A stretch of DNA of 9,027 nucleotides from Cyanobacteria bacterium UBA8803 (lineage in GTDB: Bacteria; Cyanobacteriota; Cyanobacteriia; Cyanobacteriales; Coleofasciculaceae): the NCBI GenBank assembly GCA_003505715.1, contig DNXU01000408.1:12412-21438 (forward strand), given 5' to 3'. Each line of letters starts with the position of its first letter. The stretch's first letter is position 1. Below are positions 1 to 6,628 of this stretch, in pieces. The notes beneath the pieces were generated by a model. The model made no database searches. It saw nothing but the letters and a program-made list of their open reading frames with translations, and was not told where the DNA came from. Both the position numbers and the translations under genes were made by a program.

Positions 1-57
1 TTTAGATTTTAGATTTTAGATTATTTTTCTCCAATCTAAAATCTAAAATCTAAAATC
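1..57. repeat. Heptanucleotide-repeat hairpin
   Basis: The left arm (1-22) is a run of the 7-mer TTTTAGA. The right arm (33-57) is a run of its complement TCTAAAA. Positions 1-22 and 33-54 are perfect inverted copies separated by a 10-base loop. The right arm carries three more bases that might pair beyond the window edge. Tandem heptamers in intergenic DNA are known from filamentous cyanobacteria (STRR sequences). The element ends five bases before the transporter start codon, so it is either the downstream hairpin of an unseen gene to the left or a structure in the transporter leader. No T-run follows it, so a classical terminator is not supported. Confidence 0.85.
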
Positions 58-61
58 AGTA

Positions 62-1063
62 ATGTCTGAAACTCTATTTCACGCCTATACTCCCCTGATT
101 CTCTGGACAGGGCTGGGTTTATTACTAGTTCGATTTGTACCCCAAGTTTTACCACGCTTGATGGGTCGTACTCTTTATTGGGTTGGGGTGCCAATAGAAA
201 TTCTGGCACTCGCACGGCGGACAAACGTTTCTGAGGGGATTGGTTTAGCGTTAGGAGTTACCGTGGCAGCCTTGAGTGCAGGGTTGATCCTGGCTTGGCT
301 TAGCTTGGTGGTTGGCAACCCCCTGTGCGATCGCAATTCCCTGACACAGGATGAAAAACACACACCACAGCAAGAAAAATTGGCTCCTGTTCTCAACGGG
401 TTGCCGGAGCGATCGCGTCAAGGCAGTTTCATTCTATCCGCCATGCTGGGAAACACGGGCTTTATTGGTTTAGCGATCGCACCCTTGTTAGTGAGTGACG
501 ATGCCCTAGGTTTGGTCGTTATCTACAGCATCAGCCACAATCTTGTCGGCACTTATGGTATTGGTGTCTTTCTGGCAAGTTACTTTGGGCGGGAACGGGA
601 AGGAAATCACTGGTGGGTTCAGATTCGTGATGTTTTATTAGTCCCTTCCCTATGGGCGTTTATCCTTGGCTCCCTAACTCGCTCTGTAACACTACCTGTC
701 CCGGTAGAATCGGGGCTACAAGCCTCTGTCTGGTTGGTGATCCCCTGTGCTTTTCTGCTGATGGGAATTCGCTTAGGACAAATTCAAGGGTGGCAGAGTT
801 TCCGGATTGCCCTCCTCCCAGCTTTTATAAAAGTTGTAGCATTGCCAGGATTAGTAGGAATTGGGACTACCGTAATGGGTATAGAGGCAGGGTATAGATT
901 AGCCCTAGTACTGATGTCGGGAATGCCTACAGCATTTGCAAGTCTAATTCTGGCAGAAGAGTACGAACTCGATCGCGAGTTAATTGCCAGCAGTATCGTT
1001 GTTACTTCCGCAATGCTCTTGCTGATGATTCCTTTGTGGTTAGTTTGGTTTGGCCAAACTTAA
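62..1063 (+). CDS. AEC-family (auxin efflux carrier-like) membrane transporter
   Basis: This 333-residue protein is built almost entirely of hydrophobic segments, with roughly nine or ten membrane spans at about 10-30, 37-52, 59-84, 122-145, 149-175, 190-207, 219-240, 249-272, 280-299 and 306-331. The AEC/Mem_trans family is recognised from GNTGFIGLAI after the central loop and SGMPTAFASLILAEEY near the end, followed by a last hydrophobic helix. Members export or exchange organic anions or amino-acid-like solutes; the substrate cannot be read here and auxin is not implied. The central loop (about 86-120) is hydrophilic, and two of the gene's three HIP1 octamers (327-334, 409-416) fall in it. 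The ATG at 62 gives a normal family N-terminus, but no Shine-Dalgarno is visible because the hairpin of 1-57 occupies its place. It stands alone and converges on the porin gene. Confidence 0.85.
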   Translation: MSETLFHAYTPLILWTGLGLLLVRFVPQVLPRLMGRTLYWVGVPIEILALARRTNVSEGIGLALGVTVAALSAGLILAWLSLVVGNPLCDRNSLTQDEKHTPQQEKLAPVLNGLPERSRQGSFILSAMLGNTGFIGLAIAPLLVSDDALGLVVIYSISHNLVGTYGIGVFLASYFGREREGNHWWVQIRDVLLVPSLWAFILGSLTRSVTLPVPVESGLQASVWLVIPCAFLLMGIRLGQIQGWQSFRIALLPAFIKVVALPGLVGIGTTVMGIEAGYRLALVLMSGMPTAFASLILAEEYELDRELIASSIVVTSAMLLLMIPLWLVWFGQT

Positions 1064-1079
1064 TTAGGACTGACACAAC

Positions 1080-1103
1080 TACCCTTCGGCTATGCTCAGG
1101 GTA
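1080..1103. repeat. Short imperfect palindrome just after the AEC gene
   Basis: TACCCT and AGGGTA are perfect 6-bp arms around the core TCGGCTATGCTC, in which GC/GC can form a second small stem. It begins 17 bases after the AEC stop codon. Sequences of the form CCCTTCGGCTA-GCTCAGGG are, from memory, widespread intergenic repeats in cyanobacterial genomes; this is a family-level impression, not a search result. There is no T-tract after it, so a terminator role is possible but unsupported. Confidence 0.45.
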
Positions 1104-1209
1104 ACTCCATTCTCAGGAAATCAGCCGCCGATCGCCTCAATATGAAATCAGTAGCTTACCCCTGGCTTGAGTTTGTCTCGAACAATACCCGACACTTGAC
1201 AAACTTGAA

Positions 1210-1250
1210 TTGACGTACTCCCCCTGCTATAAGCAGGGGGAGTACGTCAA
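1210..1250. repeat. Perfect 19-bp palindrome between convergent genes
   Basis: Arms 1210-1228 and 1232-1250 are perfect complements, with a 3-base loop. The stem contains a GC-rich block with five consecutive C/G pairs, and the outer end reads TTGACGTACTCCCC. It starts 30 bases past the porin stop (1280) and 147 bases past the AEC stop, so it could stop transcription from both sides, but neither side has a T-tract. An alternative is a solitary IS200/IS605-type end or a derived small palindromic element, since such ends carry a GC-rich hairpin beside a TTGAC-like target. A weaker 8-bp inverted pair (AGTTTGTC at 1170-1177, GACAAACT at 1198-1205) and another TTGAC (1196-1200) lie just to its left. 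Confidence 0.8.
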
Positions 1251-1279
1251 CTACAAAACCCGCCCTCCTATTGAACAAA

Positions 1280-3181
1280 CTAGAACGTAAACGTAGTTCG
1301 GAGAGTGCCTACCCAGATGGTGTCATTATTATCGTTGTGTTCTGGGTTGAGAATCACCAACACACCAGGAGTGATAGCGATATTGTCACTTAGCTTATAC
1401 CGATAGAGAGCCTCGATGTGGTAAGAGGTATCGTTATCTTCACGAGCATTCACATCGTTATCGGTCACCTTAGGTGGCATACCAACTACCAAACCCAACA
1501 TGTTACCTGCGCCACCTACATCTAGAAGCGCCAAGTTGACAGCCCAATTCCAGATATCAGCATCTTGACCTTCGAGAGCAGTGGCTTCAGCTTCAGCGTC
1601 TTGATAACCGATCCAACCCCCCACAGAAAACTTGCCGAACTTAACGTTCCCCTGGATGCCGTAGGAATCACTTGAAGTAGCGACAGTAGCACCAAAGGGT
1701 CGATTAGCAAAACCACTCCCCGTACTTCCAGTCACGTTAACTGCGTTTACACTGCCACTGTAGTAAGAGTGTACGTAAGTCAACCCCAAAGTAATGGCAT
1801 CAGTGGGCTTGAAGGTCAACTGGCCTAGAGCAGAATATGTCCCGTTGAATAGCCCTCGATCCTCGCTCGGATCTTCGCCGTCATTGGCAAAGTAAGCCGC
1901 AGAGAAAGCTAAAGACTTACTAAAGTTATAGGTTAGAGCACCTCCCACATCACCACCAGTTCGGTAGATTGGGTTGAAGCGCCCAAAACGGGAGATAGAG
2001 CCAGCGCCACTACTTTGGAAGAACGGGTTGACTGTATCGATAATGTTGTCATAGAACTCAGCGCCAGTGGCATCAATTTGAATCCTGAGCTTATCACCCA
2101 GAGGAAAACGATACCACAGCTTATCGACTGCAACGTCATTATTCTCAGACCCATCAAATGACGAGCGAGTCATGTTAGTACCAGTAACGTTGGTACCAAA
2201 GGGAGTGACATTTCTAGCTTGTAAACGAGTTCTGAGGGTATCTTTCCCTGTGAAGCTCGTATCTAAACTCAGACGCACCCGGTCAGTGAAATTGGTGTTG
2301 ACCTCTAGGTCTGGGTTGTTGTCCGGCGAGCCAGAAGGGAGAGCTCTCTCATCACCCCAAGCATCACCTAAGGCAAAGATGACTTCCCCCTTGAACTTGG
2401 TGGTAGTCGAAAACTGGTGGTCTTCCAAGAACGCTACCCGACCTTCCAGATTATCAACCCGCGCCCCCAGAGTGGTCAGTTCCGCTTGAAACTCCTCAAT
2501 CAGCCGCCGTAGGGTTGCTAAATCTTCCACACCGGGACCGTCTGTAGGGCCAATCAAACGCTCGATCTGTTGCAAACAAGCATTTAAGCCAGCGGCAAAT
2601 TCGTAACGGGTCATGGCGCGGTTGCCCCGGTAGGTGCCGTCAGGATAACCTGCAATACAGCCATAGCGCTCAACTAAGCTGCGCAGGGCTTCATAAGCCC
2701 AGTCTCCTGGAGAAACATCTCGCAGCTGGCCGACATTGGTAACTTGATCGAGGGGTTGTGCAGCCTCTCCATCATTGTACTGTTGGATTTGCTGCAACAG
2801 CTCGCTGTTGGAATTAGCAGGGGTTGGTTCTCCCAAAATACTGTTTGCTAGCTGCACACCCTCGCTAGCTCCTACAGGCATGACCTGAGAGCGTTCGAGA
2901 GCATCAACAGAGGGTTGAGCCATATCAGTTGCCACAGTTGGCTCTGCCAGGTTACTGCTGGCTAAATTCAAGGTAGAACTGACCTCTACAGAAGTTGGCT
3001 CAGTAGCAGAATTTGAAGTCTCAGCAGCTGTGCTATTAAGGGCAACTGCCGATGCACTAGTCGCAGCCGTTTCTGTTTTACCGGAAACATTTTGGGCTGC
3101 ATAGGCGCTGCTCGCGACTAATAAAGAGGCTCCTAGCAGTGCTGGACTAACTTTTAAAGCTTTCCAGAACATTGTTGACAT
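1280..3181 (-). CDS. SLH-domain OprB-type outer-membrane porin (iron-uptake porin family)
   Basis: This 633-residue outer-membrane protein would form a solute channel. An N-terminal signal peptide (about 1-29, cleavage near AYA-AQ) is followed by a low-complexity Ser/Thr/Ala-rich linker (30-145). One SLH domain follows (about 150-210, with DVSPGDWAYEALRSL and MTRYEFAAGLNACL), which in this family binds cell-wall material under the outer membrane. A coiled coil lies at about 220-255, then a beta-barrel (about 260-633) ends in phenylalanine, as outer-membrane barrels do. Cyanobacterial members are often named iron-uptake porins; transport of other small solutes is equally possible. The start at 3181 is preferred over the ATG three codons on (3172) because homologues begin MS-x-x-FW-x-x-LKVSP, although AAGGA sits only a few bases ahead of 3181. 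It lies 242 bp after phoX on the same strand. Confidence 0.9.
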   Translation of the reverse strand: MSTMFWKALKVSPALLGASLLVASSAYAAQNVSGKTETAATSASAVALNSTAAETSNSATEPTSVEVSSTLNLASSNLAEPTVATDMAQPSVDALERSQVMPVGASEGVQLANSILGEPTPANSNSELLQQIQQYNDGEAAQPLDQVTNVGQLRDVSPGDWAYEALRSLVERYGCIAGYPDGTYRGNRAMTRYEFAAGLNACLQQIERLIGPTDGPGVEDLATLRRLIEEFQAELTTLGARVDNLEGRVAFLEDHQFSTTTKFKGEVIFALGDAWGDERALPSGSPDNNPDLEVNTNFTDRVRLSLDTSFTGKDTLRTRLQARNVTPFGTNVTGTNMTRSSFDGSENNDVAVDKLWYRFPLGDKLRIQIDATGAEFYDNIIDTVNPFFQSSGAGSISRFGRFNPIYRTGGDVGGALTYNFSKSLAFSAAYFANDGEDPSEDRGLFNGTYSALGQLTFKPTDAITLGLTYVHSYYSGSVNAVNVTGSTGSGFANRPFGATVATSSDSYGIQGNVKFGKFSVGGWIGYQDAEAEATALEGQDADIWNWAVNLALLDVGGAGNMLGLVVGMPPKVTDNDVNAREDNDTSYHIEALYRYKLSDNIAITPGVLVILNPEHNDNNDTIWVGTLRTTFTF

Positions 3182-3232
3182 AATCCTTGATAATCCTCAC
3201 ACCTGATGAACTATGAACAGAGGCGAAACTTG

Positions 3233-3263
3233 GTTAAATCAACAACTATGTTCTCGATTTAAC
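3233..3263. promoter_or_regulatory. Operator-like inverted repeat upstream of the porin
   Basis: GTTAAATC (3233-3240) and GATTTAAC (3256-3263) are a perfect 8-bp inverted pair with a 15-bp spacer, placing their centres 23 bp apart, about two helical turns. It lies about 50-80 bp ahead of the porin start codon. The geometry suits a dimeric regulator, or a hairpin in the leader. The binding protein is unknown. On the minus strand the half-site continues as TTTAACCA, one unit resembling a Pho-box octamer, but no second unit follows at 11 bp. Confidence 0.4.
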
Positions 3264-3329
3264 AAAGCACCATCAAAAGCTCCATGGATAACTTCTACCA
3301 TCTTTTTGAGCGAAAGTCTGTAGAGGAAC

Positions 3330-3423
3330 TCACTATTTTGAAAAAATTATCGATTAATATAATTAGTGATGAAAGATTAAAAAAACTGACTTTTAAATTT
3401 TGAATGATTATCTTACCCTTTAC
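3330..3423. other. Very AT-rich stretch between phoX and the porin
   Basis: This segment directly downstream of phoX is strikingly A+T-rich beside its neighbours. It contains nested weak inverted pairs, TCACTA/TAGTGA (3330-3335, 3364-3369) and AATTAT/ATAATT (3345-3350, 3359-3364). They could mark the phoX transcript end or an AT-rich upstream promoter element for the porin. No clear -35/-10 pair and no strong GC stem with a T-run could be identified. Confidence 0.35.
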
Positions 3424-5628
3424 TTAAGTTATACTAATAGCTTTGCTATCTAACCGCCGAATCGCTACAACGGCTGGTTTTGGTGGATCGTTCGCTCCTT
3501 TACCTGGCCAGTTAGAGCCTAGGGGAACTTGACGTTCCTGCTCGAACTCTTTACCATCGGTAGTTTTGATAATAAACTTTCTCATTTGTAGCGCTTTGTC
3601 CTTGCGAATACCGCTGTTTTCCCCTGGGTGTTGCACCGCTAGAAACAACGTGCGCTGGTCAGGGCTAAAGAACGGCCCGGTGGTTTCGCACTCCATTGGC
3701 CCAATACCAAACAGGTAAGCATTACCAGCATTTGACCCAGAGGTGGGGATACACCAAATGGAGTTATTGCCGAAAATCCCCTGAATATCAGTCTGTTCTA
3801 AGGGTTTACCTTCCCCATCGATACGACTGCTAACGGCCTGGTTGTGCTTGGATGTGGACATATCCGTAACCATCCACAGATTGCCATTGCCATCAAATTC
3901 AAGATTATCGGGGTTAGAAAACCCTGCTCCCCCCTCAGCTGGCTCACCCCCCATCGCAAAGGATGCCCAGCGAAATGTCATGGCGGCGGGGTCGCCCCCA
4001 TCTTCCTGAAGGCGCACGATCCAGCCGTACTCCCAGGGACTTTTGCCCTTAGAGCCTTGAAAGACACGCTTGTCAGGGCCGCCATCACTACCGGGACTAC
4101 CGGAGGTGAAAGCAATGTAAAGAGAGCCATCGGCAGCCAGTACCGTATCTTCCGGACGAGCAGTTGTGGTGGCACCCGCCGCATTAGCAGCATAGTGAGC
4201 GTCAATCAGAATGGCTCCCTGCTTTTCAATGGGACTGCCTTCGTAAAGGTCATTTAGGGTAGGATACTGCTGCTTAAACTTTATGGCTTCAGCATCAGTC
4301 TTGATCTCAAAACTCCCGCCTTCCGGACGCTGGGGTAGGGTAACCAAGTTGCCCTCAACGGTACTAGGTAGTACCGGGTTGACTGGGGTTTTGGGTGCCA
4401 GGGCAATCCAGCGTCCAGTGCCGTTGGGTTCAAATATAGCGGCATAGAGCATCCCCTCGGACATCAAGCTGGAGTTGGCTTTATCTTTAAGATCCTTGAC
4501 CCTACCTTGACTAACAAACTTGTAGATATGACCGCCCCGGCGATCGCATCCCGAATAAACCGCCAATGGCTTACCGACTACAGCCTTAAACGCAACGGCT
4601 TCGTGACGAAACCTGCCCAACCAGGTATGCTTGGTGCCGTAGTCGTTGGGATTAGCTGGGTCTACTTCCACCATCCAGCCGTACTTATTCCCCGCTAATC
4701 CGAAGACATTACCCAACCCACCAATATTCTCGTTGTTGATGACAAAGGGAGATGTTTTTGGAGCGAAGGAAGTTCCATCAGCATAGACAGGTTCCGGCAC
4801 TTGGTCTTGAAAGTTTTCTTCCGCACTTAATACCGTTCCCCAAGGGGTTGTGCCGCCCGCACAATTAGCGAACGTGCCAATAATGCGATCGCCTAAGCCA
4901 TCGATATACCCTTGACCTTGGGACTTGCGGAACACAGCAGTTGCCGGCCCTGTCGCCTTGAGGTAGCGGTTATCTACTAAACCGGAAATACCTGTAATAC
5001 GACGGTCACTACTCGAATTAGTGCGCGTCCAAGCACCATCTGTAGTTTGGCGAATTGCGATCGCACCCAATCCCAAATCGACCAGAGCTTCTCGAGAAAT
5101 GGCTTGGATTTGGGACTTCAGGCGATCGCCTTCTGGTAAGGCAAAGGCATTAATTTTGCCTTCAGTAGCTGCTGCCTTTACCTCTTCAAAGGGTAGAGAC
5201 TTACCAATCACCTTTGGATAAGTCTGCATCCAGGTGCCACCGCTGATGTACTCGAAATTAATGGTTAGCCACCCCTCATTAGTGCCCGTTTCCACAAAGG
5301 AGAGGTAATCGTTGTTATAGCCGAAACGAGAATCACCAATTTTATCGCCCCAAGCCCCAATGACCTCGTAGGTAAATCCTTCGGGCAGCACGAGGTCATC
5401 TATGACTTCGTACCTGCTATAGTCTTCTACTTGCTTGGTTAATACTGCGCCATCGGTCGTCAAGGGTATGGGGCCTTTGACAGGCTTAAAGCTAAGACTG
5501 CTGCCCTGGGAGCCAGCCTGAGCTGATGAGTTGGATACCCGACGGCTACTGGGCAAGCAAGAACTCAGTGCCACCGTTGCCGCACTTGCTCCCAGAAATA
5601 GCAACAAATTTCGACGTTTGAGAGCCAT
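3424..5628 (-). CDS. phoX: PhoX-family alkaline phosphatase, Tat-exported, probable lipoprotein
   Basis: PhoX enzymes hydrolyse phosphate monoesters outside the cytoplasmic membrane during phosphate starvation, using iron and calcium instead of the zinc of PhoA. The 734-residue length suits the family. The N-terminus has a twin-arginine motif (R5-R6-N-L-L-L-F) and hydrophobic core, ending in the lipobox-like LSSC with Cys24, suggesting folded export and lipid anchoring. Family motifs follow: NCAGGTTPWGTVLSAEENF (255-273, with Cys256 and Glu270/271), LGRFRHEAVAF (337-347, Arg-His-Glu at 341-343), NPDNLEFDGNGNLWMVTD (572-589) and GPMECETTGPFF with QHPGE (643-670). In characterised PhoX the equivalents of the Cys, Glu and Arg-His-Glu residues belong to the metal centre and active site. 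A strong Shine-Dalgarno fixes the ATG at 5628, and a Pho box precedes it. No disruption is visible. Confidence 0.93.
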   Translation of the reverse strand: MALKRRNLLLFLGASAATVALSSCLPSSRRVSNSSAQAGSQGSSLSFKPVKGPIPLTTDGAVLTKQVEDYSRYEVIDDLVLPEGFTYEVIGAWGDKIGDSRFGYNNDYLSFVETGTNEGWLTINFEYISGGTWMQTYPKVIGKSLPFEEVKAAATEGKINAFALPEGDRLKSQIQAISREALVDLGLGAIAIRQTTDGAWTRTNSSSDRRITGISGLVDNRYLKATGPATAVFRKSQGQGYIDGLGDRIIGTFANCAGGTTPWGTVLSAEENFQDQVPEPVYADGTSFAPKTSPFVINNENIGGLGNVFGLAGNKYGWMVEVDPANPNDYGTKHTWLGRFRHEAVAFKAVVGKPLAVYSGCDRRGGHIYKFVSQGRVKDLKDKANSSLMSEGMLYAAIFEPNGTGRWIALAPKTPVNPVLPSTVEGNLVTLPQRPEGGSFEIKTDAEAIKFKQQYPTLNDLYEGSPIEKQGAILIDAHYAANAAGATTTARPEDTVLAADGSLYIAFTSGSPGSDGGPDKRVFQGSKGKSPWEYGWIVRLQEDGGDPAAMTFRWASFAMGGEPAEGGAGFSNPDNLEFDGNGNLWMVTDMSTSKHNQAVSSRIDGEGKPLEQTDIQGIFGNNSIWCIPTSGSNAGNAYLFGIGPMECETTGPFFSPDQRTLFLAVQHPGENSGIRKDKALQMRKFIIKTTDGKEFEQERQVPLGSNWPGKGANDPPKPAVVAIRRLDSKAISIT

Positions 5629-5635
5629 AGTTCGT

Positions 5636-5644
5636 CTCCTCCTC
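5636..5644 (-). promoter_or_regulatory. phoX ribosome binding site
   Basis: The minus strand reads GAGGAGGAG here, containing the full AGGAGG core (5643-5638), nine bases ahead of the ATG at 5628. It is the only strong Shine-Dalgarno in the window; the AEC, sphS and sphR starts have none obvious. This implies efficient translation once the gene is induced, and confirms the start that gives the complete Tat signal. Confidence 0.8.
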
Positions 5645-5705
5645 TTAGAATTAACTCGATCTAGTCAGAGGAATTCTAGAATCTGTTTGCAGATCCTAAA
5701 AAATC

Positions 5706-5711
5706 ATAATA
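5706..5711 (-). promoter_or_regulatory. Candidate phoX -10 element
   Basis: TATTAT on the minus strand matches five of six positions of TATAAT and lies 19 bases downstream of the last Pho-box octamer. No separate good -35 hexamer is evident, as expected of an activator-dependent Pho promoter where the Pho box stands in the -35 region. The untranslated leader would be about 70 bases and contains a small hairpin (ATCTG/CAGAT, 5681-5694). The assignment is by inspection only. Confidence 0.4.
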
Positions 5712-5730
5712 TCGCTATTTGTTTAGGAAC

Positions 5731-5760
5731 AGGTAAAGTATAGGTAATCTTGAGATTAAG
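5731..5760 (-). promoter_or_regulatory. Pho box (SphR binding site) of phoX
   Basis: Read on the minus strand, three octamers follow one another with 3-bp spacers: CTTAATCT (5760-5753), GATTACCT (5749-5742) and CTTTACCT (5738-5731). The published cyanobacterial consensus is three tandem octamers of the form PyTTAAPyPyT at this period. The first unit fits at all eight positions, the third at seven, the middle at five. The orientation points at phoX and the site ends 102 bases before its start codon. SphR encoded at 8071-8823 is the expected activator. Confidence 0.8.
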
Positions 5761-5817
5761 CTAGGAATTGGGGAGGGTAGAAAGACTGGCGTTACATAAT
5801 AACGTAGTTTTAATGGA

Positions 5818-5892
5818 CTTAAGTGGAATGGCACCAAGTAAAGGAAGCCTCAGCCTCCCTCAAAATCTCAACTCAGCGCCATTCCACTTAAG
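5818..5892. repeat. 75-bp element with perfect 15-bp inverted ends at the phoU 3' end
   Basis: CTTAAGTGGAATGGC (5818-5832) and its exact complement (5878-5892) enclose 45 bases with no further strong symmetry. The right arm overlaps the last bases of phoU, including its stop codon (5888-5890). The long interior is unlike a simple terminator loop, and no T-run follows on the minus strand. It could be a miniature inverted-repeat element or a long stem-loop stabilising the phoU 3' end. No clear flanking duplication was seen. It separates phoU from the phoX Pho box. Confidence 0.7.
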
Positions 5893-6556
5893 AACGTTGT
5901 CCTGTAACAATATAAGTAACTCGTTGACCGATGTTAGTAGCATGGTCAGCCATGCGCTCAATGTGACGGATTGCCAACACTAATAATAGAATTGGCTCAA
6001 CCACGCCTTTGATATCTCGTTGATAAGCTAGGGTTTGATACAGCCTGTCGTAGGCCATGTCTACTCGATCGTCAAGTACTTTCACGCCTTGACCCGCCGT
6101 GGCATCTAAATCAGCCAAGGCTGCCAAACTTGCCGCTAACATGGCTTGGGCATGATGAGACATGACCTCCATTTCCGGCACGCAAGGATGAGGCGGGTAG
6201 CTGAATAATTTGAGGGCAATTTCTGTTAAATCTTCAGCGTAATCGCCAATGCGCTCTAAGTCCCGCACTAGCTGCATAAAAGCGCTGACCAGGCGCAAGT
6301 CTTGGGCAACGGGTGATTGCAGTGTCAGCAGTGTGGCACATTCTAACTCGATTTGTCGATAGTAGTGGTCAATTTGCTCTTCAACTAAAGTAATTGCCTG
6401 CGCTGCCTCCAAATTTCGCGCAAACATGGCCTGATGACTCAGGCGAAACGAGTTTTCCACCAAAGCTCCCATGCGCAACACATCCTGCTCTAAACGAGTC
6501 AGGCAGCGTTTGAAATGAGAGCGTTCAGAATTGCTGTTTGCAGAAGATAGGCTCAC
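5888..6556 (-). CDS. phoU: PhoU phosphate-signalling modulator (SphU-like)
   Basis: PhoU proteins are cytoplasmic three-helix-bundle repeats that hold the Pho kinase inactive when phosphate is plentiful; in cyanobacteria the equivalent is SphU acting on SphS. The 222-residue length is normal. Two PhoU repeats are visible, each with the metal-binding signature: DLERIGDYAEDL (99-110) and HIERMADHATNIGQRV (198-213). The conserved entry QDVLRMGALVENSF (24-37) marks the first helix. The start is a GTG at 6556, with GAGG abutting it, so the Shine-Dalgarno spacing is poor; the next in-frame ATG (codon 29) would remove part of the first helix. It follows sphS by 72 bp on the same strand, where a TATAAC hexamer might allow some independent transcription. 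Its stop codon lies in an inverted-repeat arm. Confidence 0.93.
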   Translation of the reverse strand: MSLSSANSNSERSHFKRCLTRLEQDVLRMGALVENSFRLSHQAMFARNLEAAQAITLVEEQIDHYYRQIELECATLLTLQSPVAQDLRLVSAFMQLVRDLERIGDYAEDLTEIALKLFSYPPHPCVPEMEVMSHHAQAMLAASLAALADLDATAGQGVKVLDDRVDMAYDRLYQTLAYQRDIKGVVEPILLLVLAIRHIERMADHATNIGQRVTYIVTGQRS

Positions 6557-6628
6557 CTCAGATGTCTTAACACTAATTGGGCAAAGTTTGTTTCTTTATA
6601 GTTATAGTGATAGCAGATGAAAGTTAAA

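Noticed and set aside
1048..1059. 12-bp palindrome GTTTGGCCAAAC at the end of the AEC gene
   Set aside because: It lies within coding sequence and is explained by the Trp-Phe-Gly-Gln codons; no context suggests a function.
2172..2489. A 105-codon plus-strand open frame inside the porin gene
   Set aside because: It is antisense to the coiled-coil and early barrel region, has no recognisable domain or ribosome site, and the porin frame is clearly the real one.
3844..4257. A 137-codon plus-strand open frame within phoX
   Set aside because: Antisense shadow of conserved PhoX coding sequence; composition is unlike a real protein.
5768..5983. A 71-codon plus-strand open frame across the phoX-phoU gap
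   Set aside because: It runs through the inverted-repeat element and antisense into phoU, with no family resemblance.
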